This document shows, piece after piece, positions 1 to 11,012 of a DNA stretch of 64,000 nt. The position numbers and the translations under genes were made by a program. The notes below the pieces were generated by a model. The model was not told the origin of the DNA. It did no database searches and saw only the letters and a program-made list of their open reading frames with translations. Source of the DNA: Breviolum minutum Mf 1.05b.01. Lineage: Eukaryota > Sar > Dinophyceae > Suessiales > Symbiodiniaceae. The stretch lies in contig DF239895.1 in NCBI GenBank assembly GCA_000507305.1, positions 7,568-71,567 on the forward strand. Direction: 5' to 3'. How positions within the stretch are numbered: the first letter of the stretch is position 1; each line of letters starts with the position of its first letter.

Positions 1-290
1 TGTTTTTCTGGAGCTATTTTCTGCGGTGAAGATTTCAGTACTTTTCATTTATCATTTCATTCCTGTTTTTCCGGATCATTTTCTGCTGTGAAGATTTCAG
101 ATTTTTCATTTATCATTTCATTCCTGTTTTTCCGGATCATTTTCTGCTGTGAAGATTTCAGATTTTTCATTTATCATTTCATTCCTGTTTTTCAGGATCA
201 TTTTCTGCTGTGAAGATTTCAGATTTTTCATTTATCATTTCATTCCTGTTTTTCTGGAGCATTTTCTGCAGTGAAGATTTGTGATTTTCA
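1..290. repeat. 61-bp tandem repeat, about 4.8 copies
   Basis: Successive units begin with TCCTGTTTTT at 61, 122, 183 and 244, so the period is 61 bp. Each unit carries TTTTCTGCTGTGAAGATTTC followed by TTTTTCATTTATCATTTCAT. Units differ by a few bases. A single diverged copy recurs at about 5055-5112, which ties this array to the spacer upstream of the 5395 gene. No coding role seen. Confidence 0.9.
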
Positions 291-490
291 TTTCTCATTT
301 CATTCATGTTCAGTCTAAACAAATGATGTGCGTTGTATTTACACGAAAAGAATTCCTTGGAAATAAAAGTCACGAGAGCATGTCCACTGAGTCTATTTTT
401 GCCTGCAGCATGCAAGAGCTCGAAATGAAAATATGCAGCATACAATATTGCGCAAAAATCTTTCAATATACAAAATGTCACAAACCAAAA

Positions 491-623
491 AACATCAACT
501 CTGAAACCATCAACTCTGAAAACATCAACTTTGAAACCATCAACTCTGAAAACATCAGATCTCATAACATCAACTCTGAAAACATCAACTCTGAAAACAT
601 CAAATCTGATAACATCAACTCTT
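491..623. repeat. 15-bp tandem repeat (AACATCAACTCTGAA), about 9 units
   Basis: Nine 15-bp units related to AACATCAACTCTGAA, with ACC/AAC and TCTGAA/TCTGAT variation. Because 15 is a multiple of 3 the array stays open on both strands (NINSE-type on plus, VDGFR/VDVFR-type on minus), which creates long but probably meaningless ORFs. It ends 25 bp before the ATG at 648. Confidence 0.85.
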
Positions 624-647
624 GGTTTAGGTTTCTAATTGGTGGCC

Positions 648-2250
648 ATGGCGAGCTCTAAGGGAACTGGTGGCGAACCCTTTGCATCCTACGTGGTTTG
701 GATTGGCGCCTCGGATTTTCTTCATTAATTTCTGATTTTTGGTTTTTTTCCAGATCAAAATGAAAAGTGTGTTTTTCCTATTTTAAACTTCCTTTCAAGG
801 CGGCCAGAACACGAGCTGTCCAACTCTGGCCGGTGTCAAACAGCTCCTTCAAGACATACCTGCTCCGTGCCATGTGTTCGACAAAAAGTACGAGCAAGGT
901 GGCATAGCGTTCGTCAAGGTCGATACCCAAGAGAAGGCATGGGCGCCTGGTCTGTGGTTAGTATTTTTGAAAGAGTGTTGTCTTTTCAAACGTTTTTTAG
1001 TTTGTTTTTTCCATTATCTATTTCACAACTTTCCAAGGACGTGTATGACACGTTATTCGACAGTGGATGCAATCTCGGATCTCACGTCCCATGGAAAGAA
1101 GTTCCTGGTGCTGGTGGCAAACTTCCGATACTGCGTCCGACGAGTTATCACAAGAATCAGGAGGCAGCCAACAGAGTGGCAAAGGCGAAATCCAAAGGCC
1201 ACAAAAAGAGCGCATCGGAAGAGATACTTGGCTTAATTGGTTTTTTCCTACTGTTCATGTTTTTTCCATTTTTTCTTTTTAATTTTTTAAACTTGTTTTT
1301 TTCCAGCTACCAACAGCATGTTTTGCCTAAAGTTTTTTGGATTTTTTGATTTACTTCATTGATTTGTTTTTTCTTTAGGACCCGAACACCATCTCCTCCT
1401 CGTCGTGGCCGTTCGCCGCTACCGCCTCCTGCCTCGCCACCGCCACCATCGGAACATCCAAAATCCGAGGTGGTTGTTTCGCGATACAAAGATCGTTTCT
1501 TTTCTGAAATATTTTCTTTGCATTTCTTTTTCAATTCCTTTCATGTGATTTCAATTGTCCTGCACGCAATATTTTGAATTAATCGCGCTTAATTGACCTT
1601 TCAAGGACGTGAGCATCGTGAGCGAGGAGTTAGCATGGTTTCCAGTGCTGGAGCCAGTGCTCCATCGGCTCCATCTCGACCCACTGCAGCAGCAACCAAA
1701 CAACGCTCCAGGACTCCGAGATCTCGTAGACGCAGATCCGCCAGAGAGGCGATTCGAGATCTTTTTTTTTTCACGTGTTGTCCATATGTTTTTTTCATTG
1801 TTTTTCATTGTTTCCTTCATTTATCTTTTTTGCGACATCAACATCCAGGTTCCTGAGATGGACGAGGAGGCAAGGCTTGCAAGCGAGCTGAAGAAATTGG
1901 AGAAGGAGCAGGAACGCAAGAAGAAAGAATTGGAGCTGGTGGAAAAGCGTAAGAAGGATCAACATGCCAAAGCAGCATCTCGACATATCTCGATATATTT
2001 TGTTATTGTTTTTTTCCTGCAGTTTATTTTGTTTTCAAACTGTCTTTTTTTTCCTTTCCTTCTGTCTGTAAATGCATGAGATTTCTGAAGTCTTAGCCTA
2101 AGGAGTTCGAAGAGAATCTGAAGAAGCTCAAAGACAAGTCTTTGGAAATGGATACCTTGATCGAATTCCTGACCGACAATTTGGAAAAATTGATCGAGAA
2201 GAAGAAAGAGTGTGACGATCTCTTGAAGACCTTGGAACCACCCAGGCCAG
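648..2250 (+). CDS. Hypothetical RS/Pro-rich coiled-coil protein, multi-exon
   Basis: I do not recognise a family. Start chosen at ATG 648 (MASSKGTGGEPFASYVVW). Likely exons: 648-~712, ~799-956 (contains HVFDKKYEQGGIAFVKVD), ~1038-1239 (DVYDTLFDSGCNLGSHVPWK), 1307-1331, 1379-~1475 (RTRTPSPPRRGRS then Pro-rich), ~1607-1765 (QRSRTPRSRRRRS), ~1851-1990 and ~2101-2248. The last two are strongly charged coiled coil (EEARLASELKKLEKEQERKK; LIEFLTDNLEKLIEKKKECD). RS and SP-rich tracts followed by coiled coil would suit an RNA-processing or scaffold protein, but that is only inference. Introns are 45-110 nt, extremely T-rich, of the form GTTTTT...TTTTTTCCAG. Canonical GT-AG at 1240-1306 and 1332-1378 keeps the frame open; the junction at 957-1037 is not settled, since the favoured frame needs a one-base shift. 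The 3' end is unclear and may extend past 2250. Confidence 0.55.
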
Positions 2251-2317
2251 TTTTTTATTTTTTTTTTTTTGCTTTTTTTCCAACATTTTTCAAAAAACTA
2301 GATTTTGACAGTCCAAG

Positions 2318-2392
2318 TTTCATCAAAGTTTTGATGAAACTTTGATTGTATCAATCAAAGTTTCAGCAAAACTTTGATGAAACTTTGATTGT
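2318..2392. repeat. Imperfect palindrome built from CAAAGTTTCATCAAAACTTTG
   Basis: Repeated inverted blocks of GTTTCATCAAAGTTTTGATG and AATCAAAGTTTCAGCAAAAC can fold into several alternative hairpins. The block overlaps the start of the 200-bp duplication described next. Confidence 0.6.
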
Positions 2393-2752
2393 GGAAATTT
2401 ATGTCTCCGGTTTTTTCGTGTTTTTTTCCAAAAAAAATCCATGCTAAACAAAAAAAAGCTTCCCTGGAGGACCTGAGCCTTTCAGAGTTGGTGCTTTGGC
2501 CATGCAACGTGGTGCTTTGGCCATACAACGTGGCGCTTTGGCCATGCAACGNCAATCAAAGTTTCATCAAAACTTTGATGAAACTTTGATTGTGGAAATT
2601 TATGTCTCCGGTTTTTTCGTTTTTTTTCCAAAAAAAATCCATGCTAAACAAAAAAAAAGCTTCCCTGGAGGACCTGAGCCTTTCAGAGTTGGTGCTTTGG
2701 CCATGCAACGTGGTGCTTTGGCCATACAACGTGGCGCTTTGGCCATGCAACG
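2352..2752. repeat. 200-bp direct duplication (2352-2551 / 2553-2752) around a single N
   Basis: The 200 bp left of the N at 2552 are repeated almost exactly right of it, starting with CAATCAAAGTTTC and ending with three CTTTGGCCATGCAACGTGG-type units (period ~22). A single N exactly at the junction suggests two overlapping contig ends were placed end to end, so the duplication may not exist in the genome. Short tandem GCTTTGGCCAT(G/A)CAACGTGG repeats inside each copy look real. No credible gene in 2800-3110. Confidence 0.85.
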
Positions 2753-3112
2753 TGGGCTTTGGATTTTTTCACGCGAACGGTGATAATTGAAAAAAATGAA
2801 AAAAACATGTGGCATATACACCCCAAATCTCTTGTTGTTGATCCAAGTGGAGAATCCAAGCCCGTACTATATAGGCATTGCGGTGGCATTTTCTGTCTTT
2901 GAAAGTGTTCACAAATCAAATCAGTTGGAAAATGATACAAAAGCTAGTGTGATGTCCAATTGAGAAACTTTGATTGACAGTCAAGAAAAAAAACATGCTT
3001 CACCGCATCTTCCTGATGACTTTTAGCGTTGATGATTTTCAACGTTGAGATTTTTCTTTTGGTAAACTAAATGTTCCAAAGTGTCATAGTCTAAACCTAT
3101 TTTGGGTCCCTC

Positions 3113-4339
3113 AAGAAACCAAAAAAAATCGAAATGATGTTATGTTGACTTCTCAACGTGTGCGATAAGTGCTGGATCTGACAACATGAGAACCAGCCGC
3201 TGCAACGCTCGGACCAAATCAGTGATGCCAAAAAATGTATGAGCTGCTTTCCTGGTCTTGCATAAATGATTGTTTGGACGTTTTTTTTTCCACTTTTTTT
3301 CCTGCGTTCAATCAGGTTGAAGTAAGAGGATGTTACCACACGACACTATATTATGCACATGTAGAAAAATCAAATGTTTTTGAGCATTTTTTGAGCACTC
3401 AAACTTCCAACTTGAAACAAAGATGGCTTTGCGTGTCTACATCGAGCAATGGTTGGATGATTTCGGCCATCTTTATGAAAGAACATGGTACTTTACGCGA
3501 TGGCGTCGAGTTTGGAAAGCTGAAGAAAATCAAAGATATATGCAAGCTATGGTTGTTTGGAGGAAACTGCAAGCTTCCAAAGCACGTTTCAAGAAGGAGT
3601 TTTTTACTTTGAAATACTCAGTGTACAGCAAGGTGTATAAGCCGTGGAACAGCAAACACAAGGTTTCCAGGCGCAATATTATCTTCCACAAGTGATTTGC
3701 TTGTGGCTTTCCAGCTTTTGTCAAAAGCTTTGCTCACTTAAAGTGGCCTAACCTCAAACTCCACCACTTCCAACTGTCATTTGGAATTGTTATTTGGATC
3801 AGAGAATCTGATGTATAGCCCATTTCGAATATGATTTGCAAGCAGCATCGTGCCGGAAAAAAAACAAAAGTTCTATATTTCCTGCTTTCAATGAAAGTTA
3901 TGAACAAATTTTCCAAAATTGAGTATGGGGAAACAGTTTGAAAAACACTTGCAGAAACTGTGGGGAATACTTTGAAAGACAGTTGCTTGTGTTTGCNAAG
4001 AAACCAAAAAAAATCGAAATGATGTTATGTTGACTTCTCAACGTGTGCGATAAGTGCTGGATCTGACAACATGAGAACCAGCCGCTGCAACGCTCGGACC
4101 AAATCAGTGATGCCAAAAAATGCATGAGCTGCTTTCCTGGTCTTGCATAAATGATTGTTTGGACGTTTTTTTTCCACTTTTTTTTCCTGCGTTCAATCAA
4201 GTATGAACAAATTTTCCAAAATTCCTGCTTTCAATAAAAGTTATGAACAAATTTTCCAAAATTGAGTATGGGGAAACAGTTTGAAAAACACTTGCAGAAA
4301 CTGTGGGGAATACTTTGAAAGACAGTTGCTTGTGTTTGC
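3113..4339. repeat. Interleaved duplications around N3997 (A 202 bp, C 116 bp)
   Basis: Block A (3113-3314, AAGAAACCAAAAAAAATCG...) recurs at 3998-4199, directly after the single N at 3997. Block C (3881-3996, CCTGCTTTCAAT...) recurs at 4224-4339. The order is A...C-N-A'-C'. Near-identity plus the N at the junction argues for an unresolved overlap or haplotype join rather than an old duplication. Between A and C lies the small ORF 3423-3695, which has no second copy after the N. Confidence 0.85.
3423..3695 (+). CDS. Small hypothetical ORF, Trp/Arg/Lys-rich
   Basis: Uninterrupted 90-codon frame from ATG 3423 to a stop at 3695. It is basic and aromatic (WLDDFGHLYERTWYFTRW, then KARFKKEFFTLKYSVYSKVY), with helical amphipathic character and no recognised domain. 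It could be a terminal exon of a longer plus-strand gene, since a T-rich tract with TTCAATCAG at 3305-3315 would serve as an acceptor. Coding status is uncertain. Confidence 0.35.
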   Translation: MALRVYIEQWLDDFGHLYERTWYFTRWRRVWKAEENQRYMQAMVVWRKLQASKARFKKEFFTLKYSVYSKVYKPWNSKHKVSRRNIIFHK

Positions 4340-5394
4340 AGCAGTTGTGAACTAACATGTATTCAAATAAGACCTGTGGGAAAGAGTTGGAAAAACATAT
4401 CAAATCCAATTGTATGTCCACAAGCACATGTTGGTCATATAATTTTCTCACTGTGTGTTTCCAATGTTTCCTTTCCAGATTTCCTTTTTTTCTGCATTTT
4501 CAATTGCCAAAGGAGTTATAAGTATGTGCATGCCGCTGGTTCAAGGTGTGGCCATTTCAAAATGTCAATTGTCAAGACTTGCATGTGAAAAACATACTTA
4601 ACACAATCATATTTTCCACACTAGCCATTTTCACCACAAAGAAATTTCCAGGTGTAAAACAAGCTAGGAGGTTAAAGTTTCCAATTCACCTCAAGATGTG
4701 AAAACGTTGAAAAAAACTTCAGTGTTGCTTTCCATTGCTTTTGCATTTGGAGCCATGTCGTGAAGATTTCTCCTGGATCATTTTCCTGGATCATTTTCCT
4801 GGATCATTTTCATTTTCCTGGATCATTTTCCTGGATAATTTTCCTGGATCATTTTCATTTTCCTGGATCTTTTTCCATTTCATTCCATTTTTCCTGGATC
4901 ATTTTCCTGGAACAGATTTGCTTTGTGATTTGTGATTCTAAACCAAAATACTGGGATTCACTTATTGTTTTTCAACATACAAGTCTTCTGCTTTCAAAAC
5001 ATAATTTTTTGTTCAACATCATAAAGTGCTTGTGATGTCGTATTTGTCTTTTAAAGATTTCAGTTTTTTCATTCTCAATTCATTCTTGTTTTTTCTGGAA
5101 CATTTTCTGCGCCGTCTTTGAATGATTTGGCTGAAGAGGTTTTGACCTGTGTGAAATGCACAACTGCAAAAAATGATCTAGGAAGGATTGCAGGAGTCTT
5201 TGTTTTTGTGTGTTTGGAGCACATCTCTTGATAGCAAAATCCAAATATATACCCAATGAAATGCACGGCCAGAAAAAATCTAATGGGGAAAAAACATACG
5301 GAGAAAATGATCTTAGTACTTTTTGACAAAGATTTGTGCCTATAACAGACCAAATCCAGAGAGCTTACCGGAAAAAAAAAATCCACTTGTAGCC
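4340..5394. other. Spacer without a supported gene; contains CCTGGATCATTTT tandem repeat
   Basis: No credible exon was seen. The stretch 4768-4915 is a degenerate tandem repeat of TCCTGGATCATTTT and TTTTCATTTTCC blocks. At 5055-5112 there is a diverged copy of the 61-bp unit that opens the window. Just upstream of the next gene are A-rich tracts (5288, 5371). Confidence 0.7.
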
Positions 5395-7532
5395 ATGTCG
5401 TCAAAAAGGACAAGTTCGAAGCAAAAAGCTGCAGTTTTTGAGAAGGAGCTTTTCAAAAACCGCAATATGAAGTCTGAGCTGGCAAGCCTTTTGATTGGTC
5501 TTTGGTCGTGGGGCCATGTGCCAGCTGTACTGGTCCAGAAAATTGCAAAAGCAGCACTTCAAGATGGTCAAACGTTCTCCTCGGACTTCAGAATCAATGA
5601 GTGGGAAATCTTGGCAAACCTTGGAAGTAGTGGCCTGAACACTCAAAACGTTGCCCGAGATTTAATCAAGAAACTCCCTCCAGCTCTATGTTCACAATCA
5701 GAAAAGCAGGTGGCAGTGAAGGTTTCAGTTTCGAAGTGCGTGTGCCGACTGGCACAAGTTAGCATCCCTTTCCTGCACCCTTCTTCCTTCTGGCGATCGG
5801 CTTATCAATTTGGTCATATTTGGCGTCAATGCATCTGCCAGAAAGAAGAGCTCATTGAGCAGTTTTGGTCTCAGTGCGGACACCATCCTGCTTTGGCGAA
5901 CCACAAGGTCAAACGAATTCACAATTATAGGCGGAGAGCCATTCCCGTGGTTTTGCACGGGGACGGCGCTGCAGTCACGCAGAATATCGGTTCATCAAGC
6001 AAGTCTTGTATGTTTCTCAGTTGGAGGAGCTTGTGTACACAGACTCCACAACATTTCCTTATTACTGCACTGTGGAGCTTCATGAAAGCTCAAGGCCGCA
6101 TCGGTTGCAGTGTCAAATCGATTTTCAGGATCGTATCTTCTTTCTTTGAAGAATTGCTGGCTGAAGAAGGAAGATTTTCCAATGGATATTTTCCAGTTTT
6201 ATGTTTCTCCACTGGAGACATAGAGTACTTCAACCAATGGCATTTGCAGCCGAGATGGAACGCAAACCTTCCTTGTCCCTTGTGCTCCGTCCATCAGAAT
6301 CGACTGGCAGACCTTCCAACTGTGCAGAAATTGGCGCCAGAGCCGTGGCGAGACCAGAGGCCCCATCAAGAATGCCCTCTCTTCAGAAATGTCATGAGCC
6401 GAAAGGCTATTTCCCCGGACTATATGCATTCAAAGCATCTGGGTATCGATGGCAGATTCTTGGGTTCGGTTTGCTGGCTCATTATTTTCCAACTGATGGA
6501 CCAGCAGATGCCTTTGGATCACAGACTGGGCCAATTACTTTTTGACATCAAAGATCCTTGGCATTGATTCATGCAGTTTCTTGGTCCCAGTGCTGAGCGT
6601 TTTTGGACTTTGGTGATAGTGGAAGTTTTGCTACCCGCAACCTTCAGAGGAATCTTGGAAGCCTGGATACTCTCACCTCAACAATCTGACTTTGGGTCTC
6701 TTGGTTTATTTGATTCCACGATTGACATGGACGTTTTTCTCGGATCTTCGGTTTTTAGATGGGTGTTTTTTTTCCCTCGCAGGAATGATCATCAATCCGA
6801 ACGAGCGATCAGCAAAGAAAGCTTTTCCAAGATTGAAAACGAAAGCGTCCGAGACGATGTGTGCAGTGAAAGCGCTTGCAGTTGTGTTTCGCAAATACAT
6901 GAAGGCGAGTTTTTGACTTGTACGTTTGCTGAAGAAAACCTTTCAGTACAAAAGGATCTGATTCAAAAAGCTTTGGCGCATGCACGTGGGCAGGCAAACG
7001 AGCAAGCACATCAGTGGATTTCAATTGCTTTGGAAAAAAGTAGCTGCATGGATGACATATTGAAAGAACACGAAGAGCTCCTCGGTTGTTTATAGATCTT
7101 CCATTGTTTGGGTCTGAAATATGTTTTCAGTTTTTGCAACTTTAACTGCTGCGGATCCTTTCATATGATTTTTTGAGTCTCAGGTATTTCGCCTTGCCTG
7201 AACCTGTTTCTGCAAAGCTTGTCACACTGGCAAGAGAATACAACACCCTGACAGTAGCCTTACAAGCGCATTTTCGGGCCAAAGGCTTGCGCCTTTTTCA
7301 AAGTGGCACATACAAGGCTCATTGGCTTTTCCATTCGTGCCTGGAATCAAATTCAATAAGCCCAAGACAAGTTTGGTGCTATTCCGGCGAAGACTTTATG
7401 TCTAAGATGAAAGTTCTCATGCACAATTGCCTCAGGGGCCGCGGCGCTCTGTCGTCGCTGCGTTATTTCATGCAGCGATATTTGCATGCTCTGAGCTACG
7501 ACTTGCGAAGCGAAGGTTGGCGCTTGAAGTAA
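5395..7532 (+). CDS. Dinoflagellate-expanded transposase-like family protein, multi-exon
   Basis: Start ATG 5395 (MSSKRTSSKQKAAVFEKEL). The layout matches a protein family I know to be very numerous in dinoflagellate genomes, usually unnamed and probably transposon-derived. In order: LLIGLWSWGHVPA and LANLGSSGLNTQNVARDL (residues ~30-95), PVVLHGDGA (~190), a CPLC pair (~310), PDYMHSKHLGIDGRFLGS (~365), FPRLKTKASE, then YKAHWLFHSCLE and RQVWCYSGEDFMSKMK in the last exon ending at 7532. The HGD and MH..HLG.D positions are candidate acidic/metal residues; this is inference. An intron at 6696-6782 (GT...AG, 87 nt) joins NLTLG to MIINPN in frame; further introns lie near 6904-6946 and ~7084-7175. 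The exon joint between 6540 and 6630 is unclear: stops at 6565 and 6614 mean an unseen small intron or a broken copy. Confidence 0.75.
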
Positions 7533-7696
7533 AACATGTAGAACATTCCTTTGGGTCCAAGTCTGCATGCATGCGTGGCATGTTTTTAGAAAGACAAGTG
7601 CTGAAATCTTGATTTTTTTCCGTGATGTATGGCTCAAAGTGGGTTCTTGTATGCATTTTGTATACTTGCCATTTTGTTTGGCACCTTTTTTTGGCA

Positions 7697-8896
7697 ATGG
7701 CTTTTGCTGATGTGAAGCCACGGATTAAAGCCTTACAATCCGTCACGGTGCACGCTTTGGAAAAAGCGATTGAAGTTGGATTTCAGACTTTGGGCCACCG
7801 AAACATCAAAATGCTTTGTACTTCGCTGGATGATATTACGTGGAAGACTGCAGCGTCAAAACACATTGCAAGTTTCCTGGCACTTTTCCCTTTGCTTTTC
7901 CAGCTTTTCCTGGTCTGCAAAAATGGACTGGTTCCTGGTGCCCTTCTGGAAAAGGCTGGGTCTGTTGATTGAAAGAAAAAATGCAAGCATAGAATGACCA
8001 CAGATGCACGGTTTTTTTTTCCCGCACACATGATTGACATGTTTACTGCCTCTAGGCGTTGAAATCCGCACATGCTCGCGAGAAGTTCATCTTGGATGAC
8101 ATCATGAAGTTGGATTGGTGCGTCAGTTTTTTGTCGTTGAAAATACGACAATTGGCTGGCAAGTTGAGAGCTTTCAAGGAGGATCCCAGCTTGTGGGAAA
8201 CATGTCACAAGAAGCTTTCCGTTTGTGAAGAAGAAAAATTTGTGTCTTTGCTGAATGTTCTTGAGATTGAGCCGAAGGGTACTTCACCCATCCTCCCTGT
8301 GGACAAAAATCTCAAAGATGATAGCGAAAAGACATGGGGGCAAATTGTTTTGTGGAGCCCACCGAATAAACATGGAAACAACCTGCCGAATGCTGCAGTG
8401 GCAGTCAACTTTGAGGAGGCTGGGACTTACAAAACAAGGTTTTTCACGATTTGTTTTTTCATTTGTGTTTTTCGGATTTTTTCAGGTGGACTTCACATCG
8501 CTTCTTCAAGGCCCCGGTGGCTTTTTGGATTTAGCGGTGGAGCATGCATGTTCTGCAGCAGCAGCTGCATGTGCAGCAGCAGCAGCTGCATCTCGAACAC
8601 TTCCAGCTCCTGCAAAAAAGAAAAGCTACTCTGTTGCCGGCTCTCCTGAAAAGCCCAAGAAGAAAAAGCAGAAGATTCAATCTCCAGAAGGCCAATGCGT
8701 TGAGAAGTGGTGGAAGCCAGACTTTCAAAAAGACCCTTTGCAAGACTTTTGGGACAAGGACGTGGCAAAAGGTTTGAACATGACCCCCAAGTGCTTCGCC
8801 AGCCGCATTTACCACAAGATCGACAAAAACAGCCGAACTCGAGCCAAGAAGGCCCATGCGGCGGCCATGCAATTTGCCCTGGGGCAAAGTGAGTGA
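7697..8896 (+). CDS. Basic alanine/lysine-rich hypothetical protein, three exons
   Basis: Start ATG 7697 (MAFADVKPRIKALQSV). Exon 1 is 7697-7867. The intron 7868-8055 begins GCAAGT and ends CTCTAG, a GC-AG intron in phase 0 that joins KHI to ALKSAHAREKF. Exon 2 runs to about 8438, then a 46-49 nt T-rich intron leads to exon 3 (about 8486-8896). Canonical GT at 8439 with AG at 8485 would hit a stop, so this boundary is non-canonical or one base off. Exon 3 holds an alanine run encoded by GCAGCA repeats (8553-8592), a lysine patch (SPEKPKKKKQKIQ) and a C-terminal basic region (YHKIDKNSRTRAKKAHAAA). It is probably nuclear or nucleic-acid-binding by composition only. It lies 164 bp downstream of the transposase-like gene, same strand. 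Confidence 0.65.
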
Positions 8897-9183
8897 ATGG
8901 GTCTGGTGTATAGGTGTTTAATTGGTGGCTTTTGAGATGCACATGCATCTTTAATGGGGTTCTTTACGGGTTTGGTGGCCATCTGTGCCCAGATGGACGC
9001 AGCGCGCTGGTATGGTTGGAAAAAAGAAAGCTGGAAGCCATATGTTTGCGCTGTTTTTGACACGTTTTTTCCAGCAGCACCTGCTTAAGACATGCCGTGG
9101 GTGGCTACCTGTTTGTCCCTGTGATTTTTTCCTTCAGATTTTGGCCCAAACAAGGTTAGCAACCCGGCAGCCCTTTCTTTGCA

Positions 9184-9399
9184 ATGGTTTTTCAAATCCC
9201 TCAACTTCCTAAGAAGGCTGCAGCCACAAAGATCAAGAAGGACGATCCTCAAGACAAACCTTTGGCAGAAAACCCTTTGTGGGTCCAGCGCCAGCTGCTT
9301 ATTCGTTGGCCAGTTTTCAAACTCAAGCAGAAACTCACCTATTTGAAGCAGAACTCCGAAGCTTGGCATTCTTCATGGTTTCTACTTTTCCGTTCTTGA
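9184..9399 (+). CDS. Small lysine-rich ORF or terminal exon
   Basis: Open frame of 71 codons from ATG 9184 (MVFQIPQLPKKAAATKIKKD) to a stop at 9399. Composition (KKDDPQDKPLAENPLWVQRQ) is protein-like. It is preceded by a T-rich acceptor-like tract (9124-9137, TTTTTTCCTTCAG), so it may be the last exon of a gene beginning in 8900-9100. No family recognised. Confidence 0.4.
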   Translation: MVFQIPQLPKKAAATKIKKDDPQDKPLAENPLWVQRQLLIRWPVFKLKQKLTYLKQNSEAWHSSWFLLFRS

Positions 9400-9534
9400 T
9401 ATTTTTGCTTCCACTTCAGTCGACTGAAAAAAAATAATCTGAACACAGGAAAATTGTCTTGGGACACAAGGAAAAATCACGGCATGCAAATGATTCAGGA
9501 ATATATCAAATGAAATTTGTTCTCAAACGGCACA

Positions 9535-10018
9535 GGAAAAATAATGGAACAAATCATGGAAAAACTGATATGGAACTAATCACGGAAAAAATTAAGATTG
9601 AACAAATCATGGAAAAAATGATTGCCAATTCATCACGGAAAAAAAATGAGATGGAACAAATCATGGAAAAAATGATATGGAACTCATCACGGAAAAAAAT
9701 TGAGATGGAACAAATCATGGAAAATATATGGAACTCATCACGGAAAAAAAAGAAAATAGAACAAATCATGGAAAAAATGATATGGAACCAATCACGGAAA
9801 AAAGAAAATTGAGATGGAACAAACCATGGAAAAAATGATATGGAACTAATCACGGAAAAAAGAAAATATCATGGAAAAAATGATATGGAACAAATCATGG
9901 AAAAAAGAAATTAAGATGGAACAAATCATGGAAAAAATGATATGGAACTAATCACGGAAAAAAAGAAAATAGAACAAATCATGGAACAAATGATATGGAT
10001 ATAATCACGGAAAAAAAA
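9535..10018. repeat. ~50-bp-period tandem array at convergent gene boundary
   Basis: Repeats of ATGGAACAAATCATGGAAAA alternating with ATATGGAACTAATCACGGAAA, giving a compound unit of about 50-54 bp. The array runs into the N gap, so its full length is unknown. It separates the plus-strand genes of region 1 from the minus-strand genes of region 2. Long ORFs across it, and across the N run, are artefacts. Confidence 0.9.
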
Positions 10019-11012
10019 NNNNNNNNNNNNNNNNNNNNNNNNNNNNNNNNNNNNNNNNNNNNNNNNNNNNNNNNNNNNNNNNNNNNNNNNNNNNNNNNNN
10101 NNNNNNNNNNNNNNNNNNNNNNNNNNNNNNNNNNNNNNNNNNNNNNNNNNNNNNNNNNNNNNNNNNNNNNNNNNNNNNNNNNNNNNNNNNNNNNNNNNNN
10201 NNNNNNNNNNNNNNNNNNNNNNNNNNNNNNNNNNNNNNNNNNNNNNNNNNNNNNNNNNNNNNNNNNNNNNNNNNNNNNNNNNNNNNNNNNNNNNNNNNNN
10301 NNNNNNNNNNNNNNNNNNNNNNNNNNNNNNNNNNNNNNNNNNNNNNNNNNNNNNNNNNNNNNNNNNNNNNNNNNNNNNNNNNNNNNNNNNNNNNNNNNNN
10401 NNNNNNNNNNNNNNNNNNNNNNNNNNNNNNNNNNNNNNNNNNNNNNNNNNNNNNNNNNNNNNNNNNNNNNNNNNNNNNNNNNNNNNNNNNNNNNNNNNNN
10501 NNNNNNNNNNNNNNNNNNNNNNNNNNNNNNNNNNNNNNNNNNNNNNNNNNNNNNNNNNNNNNNNNNNNNNNNNNNNNNNNNNNNNNNNNNNNNNNNNNNN
10601 NNNNNNNNNNNNNNNNNNNNNNNNNNNNNNNNNNNNNNNNNNNNNNNNNNNNNNNNNNNNNNNNNNNNNNNNNNNNNNNNNNNNNNNNNNNNNNNNNNNN
10701 NNNNNNNNNNNNNNNNNNNNNNNNNNNNNNNNNNNNNNNNNNNNNNNNNNNNNNNNNNNNNNNNNNNNNNNNNNNNNNNNNNNNNNNNNNNNNNNNNNNN
10801 NNNNNNNNNNNNNNNNNNNNNNNNNNNNNNNNNNNNNNNNNNNNNNNNNNNNNNNNNNNNNNNNNNNNNNNNNNNNNNNNNNNNNNNNNNNNNNNNNNNN
10901 NNNNNNNNNNNNNNNNNNNNNNNNNNNNNNNNNNNNNNNNNNNNNNNNNNNNNNNNNNNNNNNNNNNNNNNNNNNNNNNNNNNNNNNNNNNNNNNNNNNN
11001 NNNNNNNNNNNN
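10019..11012. other. Assembly gap (994 N)
   Basis: A continuous run of N. The tandem array enters it from the left and a coding exon on the minus strand emerges on the right, so the gap may hide the rest of the array and the 3' end of the gene at 11013-12351. Confidence 0.99.

Noticed and set aside
281..661. 126-codon plus-strand ORF and its minus-strand partner over the 15-bp repeats
   Set aside because: Open because the repeat period is divisible by three; no non-repeat coding signal.
2318..2392. Regulatory stem-loop at CAAAGTTTCATCAAAACTTTG
   Set aside because: Several overlapping copies and the neighbouring N make an assembly or repeat explanation more likely than a specific structure.
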